Shown here one piece after another: positions 7,791 through 15,173 of a stretch of DNA of 64,000 bases (position 1 is the stretch's first letter; every line of letters starts with the position of its first letter). Made by a program: the position numbers and the translations under genes. The notes below the pieces were generated by a model. The model searched no databases. It was not told the DNA's origin and saw only the letters and a list, made by a program, of their open reading frames with translations. This DNA comes from Ensifer sp. BR816 (GTDB taxonomy: Bacteria; Pseudomonadota; Alphaproteobacteria; Rhizobiales; Rhizobiaceae): positions 4,586,799 to 4,650,798 of the forward strand of contig NZ_KB905370.1 of NCBI RefSeq assembly GCF_000378985.1. Direction: 5' to 3'.

Positions 7791-8440
7791 AAGAGGGCGG
7801 CGTGACCGCCGGCGAGAAGCCACAGAGTGAGCGCCGCGGTCGCCGTCGCCGCAATTGCAAGCGACATATCGCCGGACAGGGGCGTGCGCCCGGAAAAAAG
7901 CGCCGCCAAAGGAAGGATGGAGGTCTTGGCGGCCTGCCGGTGCCAGTCGTCCCCGTGCCGGCGACGGGCGCGTCTCTCCAGCATGGGAATGGCGCCGAGT
8001 GCGAAAAGTGCGAAGCCGCCGAAGAGGATCAGCGACCGCACGTCGCCGTTGGCGACGAGGTGGCCGAGCGCCCAGATGGCGAACCCCCAGAGAACAGGAT
8101 GGCGCGTGATTGCGACGATCGCGCCCGGCCTCTGCCCCTGGCGGATCGAGACCGAGAGGGGGTTGATGCTGAGGAGGCCGGCGAGCACGAGGAAGACGCC
8201 GATCGGCGCCGCGACGAGCGTCACCCAGGCCTGCCAGGCCGCGGGCTCCCACAGCGGGATATAGTCAACGTTCAGCGCCGCGTAGAACACCCAGCCGAGC
8301 ACGAGGATGGAGACGAGCGAATAGAGCGAGAAATAGGCCGCCCGTCCAAGCCGGTCGATCAGCCACGCGCGGATGGCAGGCATCGCCGGAATGGAGTGGA
8401 GGAGCAGGAAGACGACGAGCGCCAGTAGGAATTGTAGCAT
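7754..8440 (-). CDS. nnrU: NnrU, denitrification-associated membrane protein
   Basis: The 228-residue protein is a polytopic membrane protein of the NnrU/isoprenylcysteine methyltransferase-like family. It has five to six hydrophobic segments starting at the N-terminus (LQFLLALVVFLLLHS), and the ITRHPVLWGFAIWALGHL motif diagnostic for NnrU. NnrU is repeatedly found next to nor and nir genes and is required for full nitrite or NO reduction in some rhizobia; its exact activity is unknown. No FNR/NnrR box was found directly before its start. It converges with, and slightly overlaps, ubiX. Confidence 0.9.
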   Translation of the reverse strand: MLQFLLALVVFLLLHSIPAMPAIRAWLIDRLGRAAYFSLYSLVSILVLGWVFYAALNVDYIPLWEPAAWQAWVTLVAAPIGVFLVLAGLLSINPLSVSIRQGQRPGAIVAITRHPVLWGFAIWALGHLVANGDVRSLILFGGFALFALGAIPMLERRARRRHGDDWHRQAAKTSILPLAALFSGRTPLSGDMSLAIAATATAALTLWLLAGGHAALFYADPLVLATAF

Positions 8441-8497
8441 CGTATTCAGTCTCAGAATCCGTTGAGTGCCAATTTGCCCCTCATCCCGCTGCCGCGA

Positions 8498-8523
8498 CCT
8501 TCTCCCCGCTTGCGGGGAGAAGG
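8498..8523. repeat. Perfect palindrome / hairpin upstream of nnrU
   Basis: Twelve bases (CCTTCTCCCCGC, 8498-8509) pair perfectly with 8512-8523 across a TT loop. A degraded second copy of the motif follows at about 8545-8572. It lacks a T-tract. This kind of CT/GA-rich palindrome recurs between rhizobial genes; it may also act as a terminator for the 51-aa gene on the minus strand. Confidence 0.6.
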
Positions 8524-8584
8524 GAGATGCCGCACCGCCAAGTCCCCTCTCCCCGCCTGCGGAAAGTAGACCACCTGGCCCATT

Positions 8585-8740
8585 CTATCGGTCGATGAAC
8601 AGGACTGCGGCGCAGGCGACCGACGCCAGCACTGCGGCGACCGTGCCGGTCCGCTGCAGCACGCCCATGCGATAAAGCACGAGCGAGAAGATGATGATGA
8701 TCGGGGTGGCGACCGAAAGGCCGATCTGTGCGTCGTTCAT
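8585..8740 (-). CDS. Small single-pass/two-pass membrane protein (51 aa)
   Basis: ATG 8740 is preceded by GGAG at good spacing and encodes MNDAQIGLSVATPIIIIFSLVLYRMG, a hydrophobic helix, then a second hydrophobic stretch (TGTVAAVLASVACAAVLFI) ending in DR. It is divergent from norE, with an FNR/NnrR-type box 49 bp upstream of its start (8789-8802), so it is probably co-regulated with nor. I do not recognise the family; a small accessory subunit for NO reductase or NnrU is a guess from position. Confidence 0.55.
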   Translation of the reverse strand: MNDAQIGLSVATPIIIIFSLVLYRMGVLQRTGTVAAVLASVACAAVLFIDR

Positions 8741-8788
8741 TGCTATCTCCGTTTTCCACGGAAGATAGCGTGCCGGCCGCACCAGTCT

Positions 8789-8802
8789 TTGATCGGGCGC
8801 AA
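8789..8802. promoter_or_regulatory. FNR/NnrR-type box (norE divergent promoter)
   Basis: TTGATCGGGCGCAA fits TTG-N8-CAA, with one FNR-like half (TTGAT) and one NnrR-like half (CGCAA). It lies between the divergent 51-aa membrane protein and norE. Confidence 0.65.
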
Positions 8803-8847
8803 AGAAGCGGCCGCCGCTTTCTCCTATCCGCTTTATCGTGATCGATA

Positions 8848-8899
8848 GAGCGGAATGCGGGATGAGGAAAACCCCGCACAGTTTTCCTCATCCCGCTCT
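8848..8899. repeat. RIME-like palindromic element before norE
   Basis: GCGGGATGAGGAAAA (8857-8871) pairs perfectly with 8882-8896, a 15-bp stem with a 10-base loop, flanked by outer AGAGC/GCTCT pairing. The same core occurs after norQ (12628-12677). It resembles rhizobial intergenic mosaic elements. It ends only 8 bases before the norE Shine-Dalgarno, so the folded RNA would sit right against the ribosome site. Confidence 0.65.
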
Positions 8900-8914
8900 G
8901 TGCGGAGATGCGGC

Positions 8915-9466
8915 ATGCAACAGGCAGCGGCGGCCGGCGCGGCCGGCGAAGAGGAAGCGGACACCTTCATTCTCTGGGTTCTGATCTGGAGCGAACTTGC
9001 CGCCTTCGGCATTCTCATCGGCGCCTTCCTGGTCGCCTCGATGATCGCGCCCGAGGATTTCGCCGTCGCGCGCCTGCATCTCAAGCCGGCCATCGCCGCC
9101 CTCAACACGCTCGTGCTCCTGACCAGCGGCTGGCAGGCGGCCAGAGCGGCGGGCAGGGGAACCTCCGTGCCGACCAGGCGTCGGGCGCTGGTGTTCGCGG
9201 CACTCCTCGGCTTCGCCTTCGTCGCCGTCAAGCTCTACGAATACGGCACCGAAATCCGCTTCGCCGGCGAGGCCGAATTTCGGACCTTCTTCGAGCTCTA
9301 CTTCATCCTGACAGGCTTTCACCTCGTCCATGTCGCCTTCGTCGGCGTCCTCCTCCTGCTCGTCGCCTGGCGGCTGCGTCCGGCCAATGTCGATCTTGTG
9401 ACCACCCTCTGGCACGTCATCGACCTCGTCTGGATCGTCATGTTCCCCATTCTCTATCTGGTTTGA
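8915..9466 (+). CDS. norE: NorE, nitric oxide reductase accessory protein
   Basis: The 183-residue membrane protein resembles cytochrome c oxidase subunit III. It has five hydrophobic helices including FILWVLIWSELAAFGILIGAFL, and the motif FFELYFILTGFHLVHVAFVG seen in NorE/CoxIII proteins. It supports assembly or activity of the NorBC nitric oxide reductase. ATG 8915 is chosen because GGAG lies seven bases upstream; the longer frame to 8855 runs through the palindromic repeat. It is the first gene of norE-norF, with norF starting 4 bp after its stop. Confidence 0.9.
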   Translation: MQQAAAAGAAGEEEADTFILWVLIWSELAAFGILIGAFLVASMIAPEDFAVARLHLKPAIAALNTLVLLTSGWQAARAAGRGTSVPTRRRALVFAALLGFAFVAVKLYEYGTEIRFAGEAEFRTFFELYFILTGFHLVHVAFVGVLLLLVAWRLRPANVDLVTTLWHVIDLVWIVMFPILYLV

Positions 9467-9470
9467 CACG

Positions 9471-9761
9471 ATGAGCGATCTCGGCCCGCGACAGTTGAAG
9501 AAGACCTGGGGGATCCTCGTAGCGATGGTCGTCGCTGGCATGCTTTTGTCGCGCTGGGTGCAGGAGCCCGCCGCTCCGATCGTTTTCGCCGTTCTCCTGC
9601 TGCTGCTCGCGGTGCTGAAGGCGCGCCTCGTGGTGCTTGATTTCCTCGGCCTGCGCTCGGGCCCGCCGGCTCTTCGCATGAGCCTCCTTGCATGGCCGGC
9701 ATTTTTCGCCCTCGCGGCTGCGGCGAAAGCGCTCATCTCGGCCGTTTCACTCGCCGGTTGA
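9471..9761 (+). CDS. norF: NorF, nitric oxide reductase accessory protein
   Basis: This 96-residue protein has three predicted membrane helices (TWGILVAMVVAGMLL, APIVFAVLLLLLAVLKA and SLLAWPAFFALAAAAKAL) and the VVLDFLGLR segment typical of NorF and related subunit-IV-like proteins. It follows norE by 4 bp and precedes norC. NorF is thought to help produce active NO reductase. The assignment rests mostly on size, topology and position. Confidence 0.82.
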   Translation: MSDLGPRQLKKTWGILVAMVVAGMLLSRWVQEPAAPIVFAVLLLLLAVLKARLVVLDFLGLRSGPPALRMSLLAWPAFFALAAAAKALISAVSLAG

Positions 9762-9779
9762 AGCGCTCTTCATCCTTGT

Positions 9780-9793
9780 TTGCCGAAACGCAA
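9780..9793. promoter_or_regulatory. FNR/NnrR-type box upstream of norC
   Basis: TTGCCGAAACGCAA matches TTG-N8-CAA with a CGCAA half-site like the other two boxes. It lies about 137 bp before norC and probably drives norCBQD separately from norEF. Confidence 0.65.
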
Positions 9794-9929
9794 AGAAAGC
9801 GCGCCGCGAATCCCTAGAAAAGATCACGTTTGCCGGCGGCGCGGGGAATACGTCCTGTGGCCCCACCGGCGGGGATTTGTTCAGGCCGGCCAGCACTTTG
9901 CGGCCTCCCGGAATCGAAAGGACCATGGG

Positions 9930-10382
9930 ATGGCAGAACGCCTTACCAAGACAGGGGCACGCAACGTCTTCTATGGCGGCTCCATTTTCTTCTTTGCGAT
10001 CTTTGTCGGCCTCACGGCCCACAGCCACTACTACATGAAGACCGAATCCACCGACGAGACGACGCTGACGGCCTCGGTCGCACGCGGCAAGCACGTCTGG
10101 GAGAAGAACTCCTGTATCAACTGCCACACCCTGCTGGGCGAAGGCGCCTATTTCGCGCCCGAGCTCGGCAATGTGTGGAAGCGCTGGGGCGGCGAGAGCG
10201 ACCCGGAAAGCGCGCGCGAGACGCTCAAATCCTGGATGGCGGCGCAGCCTTCCGGCGCCGAAGGGCGGCGGCAGATGCCGCAGTTCAATCTCACCGAACA
10301 GGAATTGAACGACCTTGCCGACTTCCTCGAATGGACGAGCCGGATCAAGACGCAGAGCTGGCCGCCGAACGAGGCGGGTTGA
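9930..10382 (+). CDS. norC: NorC, cytochrome c subunit of NO reductase
   Basis: NorC is the membrane-anchored c-type cytochrome that passes electrons to NorB. The 150-residue product has one N-terminal helix (NVFYGGSIFFFAIFVGLTA), the heme-attachment motif CINCH at residues 62-66, and a candidate axial methionine in RQMPQF. The start MAERLTKTGARNVFYGG fits the family; the open frame extends 50 codons upstream without coding character. norB follows after 24 bp. Confidence 0.96.
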   Translation: MAERLTKTGARNVFYGGSIFFFAIFVGLTAHSHYYMKTESTDETTLTASVARGKHVWEKNSCINCHTLLGEGAYFAPELGNVWKRWGGESDPESARETLKSWMAAQPSGAEGRRQMPQFNLTEQELNDLADFLEWTSRIKTQSWPPNEAG

Positions 10383-10406
10383 GCCGGCGGGACAAGGAGA
10401 AAAGAC

Positions 10407-11753
10407 ATGAAGTATCAAACGCAAAAGGTCGCGATGCTGTATTTCTACGGCGCCCTCGGCCTGTTCCTCGCCCAGATCCTGTTCGGCGTTCTTGCCGGCA
10501 CGATCTATGTGCTGCCCAACACGCTCTCGGAACTCTTGCCCTTCAACATCGTCCGCATGGTGCACACCAATGCGCTGATCGTCTGGCTGCTGATGGGCTT
10601 CATGGGGGCGACCTATTACCTGCTGCCGGAAGAGGCCGAAACGGAGCTCTATAGTCCCAGGATCGCCATCGCCCAGTTCTGGATCTTCCTCGTGGCGGCG
10701 GTAATCGCCGTCGTCGGCTATATCTTCCACATCCACGAGGGCCGGGAATTCCTTGAACAGCCCCTCGCGATCAAGGTCGGCATCGTCGTCGTCGCGCTGA
10801 TGTTCCTCTTCAACATCACCCTGACGGTCTTGAAGGGCCGCAAGACGACGGTAACGAACATCCTGATCTTCGGCCTTTGGGGTGTCGCGATCTTCTTCCT
10901 CTTCGCCTTCTACAATCCGATCAATCTCGCGCTCGACAAGATGTACTGGTGGTATGTCGTGCACCTGTGGGTCGAAGGCGTCTGGGAACTGATCATGGCC
11001 TCGGTTCTCGCCTTCCTGATGATCAAGCTCAACGGCATCGACCGCGAGGTCGTCGAGAAGTGGCTCTACGTCATCGTCGGCCTGGCGCTCTTCTCCGGCA
11101 TCCTCGGCACCGGCCACCACTATTACTGGATCGGCGCACCGGGCTACTGGCAATGGATCGGCTCGCTGTTCTCGACGCTCGAGGTCGCACCCTTCTTCAC
11201 CATGGTGGTCTTCACCTTCGTGATGACCTGGAAGGCCGGCCGCAAGCACCCGAACAAGGCGGCACTCCTCTGGTCGATCGGCTGCTCGGTGATGGCCTTC
11301 TTCGGCGCCGGCGTCTGGGGCTTCCTGCATACGCTGTCGTCGGTGAACTACTACACCCACGGCACGCAGGTCACCGCCGCGCACGGACACCTCGCCTTCT
11401 TCGGCGCCTATGTGATGCTCAACCTCGCCGTCATGGCCTATGCGATCCCCGAGATCCGCGGACGGGCGCCCTATAACCAGTGGCTGTCGATCGCCAGCTT
11501 CTGGGCGATGTGCAGCGCCATGTCGGTCATGACCTTCGCGCTCACCTTCGCCGGCGTCGTCCAGGTCCACCTGCAGCGCGTGCTCGGCGAGAGCTTCATG
11601 GCCGTGCAGGAGCAGCTTGCCCTCTTCTACTGGATCCGCCTCGGCTCGGGCGTCGTCGTGCTCATCTCGGCGCTGATGTTCTTCTGGGCCGTGCTGGTTC
11701 CGGGCAAGAGCCGGAGCCCGGTCCTCAACCCGGCCGCTCAACCGGCGGAATGA
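10407..11753 (+). CDS. norB: NorB, catalytic subunit of cytochrome c-dependent NO reductase
   Basis: NorB is a heme-copper-oxidase-family membrane protein that reduces 2 NO to N2O at a heme b3/non-heme iron centre. The 448-residue product has about twelve membrane helices. It starts MKYQTQKVAMLYFYGALGLF and contains the conserved NIVRMVHTNALIVWLLMGFMGATYYLLPEE, YWWYVVHLWVEGVWELI, the HHYYWIGAPGYWQWIGSLFSTLE segment and YTHGTQVTAAHGHLAFFGAY, which supply heme and FeB histidines and glutamates. The length is normal for the short, quinol-independent NorB form. Confidence 0.97.
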   Translation: MKYQTQKVAMLYFYGALGLFLAQILFGVLAGTIYVLPNTLSELLPFNIVRMVHTNALIVWLLMGFMGATYYLLPEEAETELYSPRIAIAQFWIFLVAAVIAVVGYIFHIHEGREFLEQPLAIKVGIVVVALMFLFNITLTVLKGRKTTVTNILIFGLWGVAIFFLFAFYNPINLALDKMYWWYVVHLWVEGVWELIMASVLAFLMIKLNGIDREVVEKWLYVIVGLALFSGILGTGHHYYWIGAPGYWQWIGSLFSTLEVAPFFTMVVFTFVMTWKAGRKHPNKAALLWSIGCSVMAFFGAGVWGFLHTLSSVNYYTHGTQVTAAHGHLAFFGAYVMLNLAVMAYAIPEIRGRAPYNQWLSIASFWAMCSAMSVMTFALTFAGVVQVHLQRVLGESFMAVQEQLALFYWIRLGSGVVVLISALMFFWAVLVPGKSRSPVLNPAAQPAE

Positions 11754-11816
11754 TGCGAAGCGGTCGGCCCGTACGGCCGGCCGCCCCGCCCCAAAACCCG
11801 ATATCGGAGCCTTCTC

Positions 11817-12629
11817 ATGAACATTGCCCTGAAAAACCCGCTGAAGGCGGACTGCGACATCCCGGCCTATTCTCCCTCGGGCCAGGAATGCGCCCTCTTC
11901 GAAAGCGCCTGGACCCGCCAGCTGCCGCTGCTCCTGAAGGGTCCGACCGGCTGCGGCAAGACGCGCTTCGTCGCGCATATGGCGGCACGGCTGGGCCTGC
12001 CGCTTGCAACCGTATCGTGCCATGACGACCTCGCCGCAGCCGACCTGACTGGCCGTTATCTCCTCAAGGGCGGCGATACCGTATGGGTGGACGGACCGCT
12101 GACCCGGGCCGTCCGCGAAGGCGGCATCTGCTATCTCGACGAGATCGTTGAGGCCCGCAAGGACGTTGCCGTCGTTCTCCATCCGCTCACCGACGACCGG
12201 CGCATCCTGCCGCTGGAGCGCACCGGCGAGGTGCTCGAGGCGCCGCCCGGCTTCATGCTGGTCGTCTCCTACAATCCCGGCTACCAGAACCTCTTGAAAA
12301 CCCTGAAGCCGAGCACGCGCCAGCGTTTCGTCGCCATTGAGTTCGACTTCCTGCCGAGGGACCGCGAGATCGCCGTAGTATCCGGGGAGAGCGGTCTCGA
12401 CGAAGCCCGGGTCGCGCCGCTCGTCGACCTCGCGCATCGGCTGCGGGGCCTCAAGGGGCACGACCTCGAAGAGGGCGTCTCGACGCGCCTCATCGTCTAT
12501 TGCGCAAGCCTCATCGACAGTGGACTCGCGCTCAAGGATGCGGTGCTGGCAACGATGATCGAGCCGCTGACCGACGAGCCGGACGTCAAGGCCGCGCTGA
12601 TCGAAATTTCCGACGCGGTCATCCGCTAG
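11817..12629 (+). CDS. norQ: NorQ, MoxR-type AAA+ ATPase
   Basis: NorQ works with NorD to insert the non-heme iron into NorB. The 270-residue AAA+ protein has Walker A GPTGCGKT at residues 42-49, Walker B ICYLDEI and a sensor region MLVVSYNPGYQN. It lies 63 bp after norB. Its stop runs into a palindromic repeat that separates it from norD. Confidence 0.95.
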   Translation: MNIALKNPLKADCDIPAYSPSGQECALFESAWTRQLPLLLKGPTGCGKTRFVAHMAARLGLPLATVSCHDDLAAADLTGRYLLKGGDTVWVDGPLTRAVREGGICYLDEIVEARKDVAVVLHPLTDDRRILPLERTGEVLEAPPGFMLVVSYNPGYQNLLKTLKPSTRQRFVAIEFDFLPRDREIAVVSGESGLDEARVAPLVDLAHRLRGLKGHDLEEGVSTRLIVYCASLIDSGLALKDAVLATMIEPLTDEPDVKAALIEISDAVIR

Positions 12630-12677
12630 AGCGGGATGAGGAAAAGTGTGCGCGGTTTTCCGCTCGCATCCCGTTCC
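12628..12677. repeat. RIME-like palindromic element between norQ and norD
   Basis: The element starts within the norQ stop (GCGGGATGAGGAAAA core at 12631-12645) and ends with the imperfect complementary arm (GGTTTTCCGCTCGCATCCCG). It shares its core with the palindrome before norE. A spurious open frame runs through it into norD. Confidence 0.6.
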
Positions 12678-12698
12678 AACCGTCTAAAGGACAGGACA

Positions 12699-14591
12699 AT
12701 GCTGGACTTTCTCGAGCTCGAAGAAACGGTCGGCCGCGCCTGGCACCGCTTCATCGGCAACACCCGCAGCTGGCCGCGCTTCCCGGACGAGGCCGTCCGG
12801 CTCGAAGACGTCCAGGCGGTGCTCGCCGTCTATTTCCGCGGTCTCGGCGGTGAGCGGGCGGTGCAGATCGCACAGGCCCGCGGCCGCACGTCGGCGCACC
12901 GGCTGCGGCTGCGCCAGCGCATGGGGCTCGGCGAGGAAAAGCTGGTGCAGCCGGCACGCGACCACGCGACGCTGATGCTGCCGGGGGAGATCGATCTGTT
13001 TCCCTCCCGTCGCCTCAACCGCGACCTCTATTTCTGGCTGGCGGCGGTGATGGCAGTCATGCCGCTTTCGCCGGTCAACGCCGCCGACCCGCTTACGCGC
13101 GACCTGGCGCTCCTTTCCCGTGCGGACCAGATGGTGACGTCGGTGCTCGCCACCTATCCCGCCATGCGCCCGCGCTATCGCCGCCTCTCAAGGGCGGTGC
13201 TCAATGTCCGGCAACGGCGCTCGCTTCCTTCCGTCGAGCAGCACGTCGAAAACCGCATCCTCTATCTGTTGAGAAAGGGCGCGGGGCTGAGCGACGACGT
13301 GCTTCCGATCATCTTTCCGCAGAAGGCGCCGCCCGGTTATCTCCCGATGCTGCCGGTGCCGCTGTGGCCGGACGCGCTCTTGCGCCAGGAGACGCAGGGA
13401 CGCCGCGAGGACGAGCCCGCCCGCGGTGGCGGCGGAGCGGAAGGAGCGGAGACGACGCGCCACGTCGCCACCCGCGAGGCTCAGCGGCAGTCGGAGCGCA
13501 GTCCCTTTATCCTCAACCGCTTCGAGAAGATCCTCGCCATGGCCGAAATGGTCAATGTCGACCGCCCGGCGAACGACAGCAACGACCATGATGCCCAGGC
13601 CGCCGAGGAACTCGACGAGATGACGCTCGGCGAACGCCAGGGACGGCCGGCGGCGCGCTTCCGCTTCGATCTCGACCTGCCGCCCGAGGCGCTCGACCGC
13701 ACGCCGCTGACGGCCGAGCTCACCTATCCGGAATGGGATTATCGCAGCGGCAGCTACCTGAAGGACCATTGTTGCGTGCTCGCAGGGCCCGCATCCGCGG
13801 AGGGTGTCGCCGGCGAGGCGGACCCTGCGGCGAAGAGCCTGATCCGCCGCGTCCGCCGCCAGTTCGAAGTGCTGCGGCCGCGCCACGAAATGCTGAGGGC
13901 GCAGATCGACGGGGCCGATCTCGATCTCGATGCGGTCGTACGCGCCCGCACCGATCTCATGGCCGGCGGGCAGGGGAGCGACCGCATCCATATGATGAGC
14001 CGGCCGCAGGCGCATGATCTTGCCGTGACGATCCTGGTCGACGTGTCGCTTTCGACCGATGCCTGGTTCGACGATCTCCGCGTCCTCGACGTCGAGAAAC
14101 AGGCGCTCCTGGTTCTGGCGCACGGGCTCTCGGCCTGTGGCGACAGCCACGAGATCTTGACCTTCACCTCGCGGCGGCGCGACTGGGTGCGGATCGAGAC
14201 GGTGAAGGCCTTCGACGAGGCGATGAGCGCGACGGTCGAGTCGCGCATTGCCGCGCTGAAGCCCGGATACTACACCCGCATCGGCGCCGCGATCCGCCAT
14301 GCAGCGGCAGGTCTCGTCAAGCGGCCGAACCGCCGCCGGCTGCTGATCGTCCTGACGGACGGGAAGCCGAACGATGTCGATCACTACGAAGGACGATTTG
14401 CGCTTGAGGACAGCCGTCGCGCCGTCGGCGAAGCCCGCCGCTCTGGCGTCAACGTGTTCGGGGTGACGGTCGATCGCGAGGCGAAATCCTATGTGCCGGT
14501 GATCTTCGGCCAGAACGGCTACGCCGTCGTCAGCCATATCGGCAGGCTGCCGCAGGCCTTGCCGGCGATCTATCGCGGCCTTGTAAGATAG
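12699..14591 (+). CDS. norD: NorD, VWA-domain NO reductase maturation protein
   Basis: The 630-residue protein starts MLDFLELEETVGRAWHRFIG, after a purine-rich AAAGGACAGGA. The C-terminal third is a von Willebrand factor A domain with the MIDAS motif DVSLS (in VTILVDVSLSTDAW) and LIVLTDGKPND. The N-terminal half is the NorD-specific helical region with a central acidic and charged linker. It pairs with the NorQ ATPase to activate NorBC. It is the last gene of the nor operon and a strong hairpin follows 21 bp later. Confidence 0.95.
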   Translation: MLDFLELEETVGRAWHRFIGNTRSWPRFPDEAVRLEDVQAVLAVYFRGLGGERAVQIAQARGRTSAHRLRLRQRMGLGEEKLVQPARDHATLMLPGEIDLFPSRRLNRDLYFWLAAVMAVMPLSPVNAADPLTRDLALLSRADQMVTSVLATYPAMRPRYRRLSRAVLNVRQRRSLPSVEQHVENRILYLLRKGAGLSDDVLPIIFPQKAPPGYLPMLPVPLWPDALLRQETQGRREDEPARGGGGAEGAETTRHVATREAQRQSERSPFILNRFEKILAMAEMVNVDRPANDSNDHDAQAAEELDEMTLGERQGRPAARFRFDLDLPPEALDRTPLTAELTYPEWDYRSGSYLKDHCCVLAGPASAEGVAGEADPAAKSLIRRVRRQFEVLRPRHEMLRAQIDGADLDLDAVVRARTDLMAGGQGSDRIHMMSRPQAHDLAVTILVDVSLSTDAWFDDLRVLDVEKQALLVLAHGLSACGDSHEILTFTSRRRDWVRIETVKAFDEAMSATVESRIAALKPGYYTRIGAAIRHAAAGLVKRPNRRRLLIVLTDGKPNDVDHYEGRFALEDSRRAVGEARRSGVNVFGVTVDREAKSYVPVIFGQNGYAVVSHIGRLPQALPAIYRGLVR

Positions 14592-14612
14592 ACGGGGGCA
14601 GGCCGCGACGCG

Positions 14613-14644
14613 GAGGCCCGGCATGCGCGTACATGCCGGGCCTC
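14613..14644 (+). terminator. Strong hairpin after norD
   Basis: GAGGCCCGGCATG (14613-14625) pairs perfectly with 14632-14644 across a six-base loop, followed by TCTGTCT. The stem is 13 bp and GC-rich but the T-tract is weak. It is well placed to end the nor transcript. Confidence 0.7.
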
Positions 14645-14792
14645 TCTGTCTGGGGCAAAACCGGATCTCGCGGCCGTCGGGTATCGGGACCCTCGGGGAT
14701 CCGGCGAGTGACGTAATTGTGCAGATTTCCGCCATTCGGCGGTCAGATGCTAAGAACCGCAGTGGGTCGATCTTTCGCCTCGGCAGGCCAGC

Positions 14793-14821
14793 GGCCGGTG
14801 CTTCGAAGCGAAGCGCCGGCC
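14793..14821. terminator. Hairpin after integrase remnant
   Basis: GGCCGGTGCTTCG (14793-14805) pairs with 14809-14821 with one G-T mismatch. It lies just past the stop of the minus-strand recombinase fragment and could be its old terminator. Nothing else is seen between 14645 and 14828. Confidence 0.4.
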
Positions 14822-14828
14822 TTGAGTC

Positions 14829-15133
14829 CTACAGTTCCACTTGCTCAGAAATGGCAAGGGCGTCGTCCACCTCTATTCCGAGGTATTGCACTGTGCTCTC
14901 CAGTTTCTTGTGGCCGAGCAGGAGCTGGAGGCGTGCAGGTTGCCCGTCTTCTTGCAAATATGCGCCGCCTTCGTTCTCCTCAGCGAATGCGTGCCGTAGC
15001 GTTTGGGATCTGGAAGTGACCTTTCGCGTGGGAAGCGGTCGTCGCCAAGCTGATCGCCGAATGACGTGTCGCGCCCCATTCCGGACCGGCAGATTCTTGC
15101 TTGGCTTGGCGATGAGGGATCGCAGACGTTCAA
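14829..15133 (-). pseudogene. Tyrosine recombinase (integrase), decayed C-terminal fragment
   Basis: On the minus strand the sequence encodes YGTHSLRRTKAAHICKKTG (with the catalytic Arg context H-x-x-R) and, after a one-base frameshift at about 14935, LLLGHKKLESTVQYLGIEVD followed by DALAISEQVEL and a stop at 14829-14831. These are the box II His/Arg and the Tyr-containing tail (QYLG) of phage-type integrases common in rhizobia. The N-terminal two thirds are missing. The fragment lies exactly between the nor block and the catabolic island and is likely the scar of an old integration or rearrangement. Confidence 0.8.
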
Positions 15134-15173
15134 CTGCGACCGGGGTTGACCGCAGCTGGAACTGTTCCCCCGC

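Noticed and set aside
8460..8475. Possible FNR box before nnrU (TTGAGTGCCAA)
   Set aside because: The half-site spacing is 11 bases instead of 14, so it does not fit the site.
9747..12461. 904-codon minus-strand open frame
   Set aside because: It lies opposite norC, norB and norQ and has the low-complexity Asp/Glu/His/Arg composition of a high-GC shadow frame.
12636..12698. N-terminal extension of NorD
   Set aside because: The extra 21 codons are read through a palindromic repeat; the ATG at 12699 with a purine-rich site fits NorD homologues.
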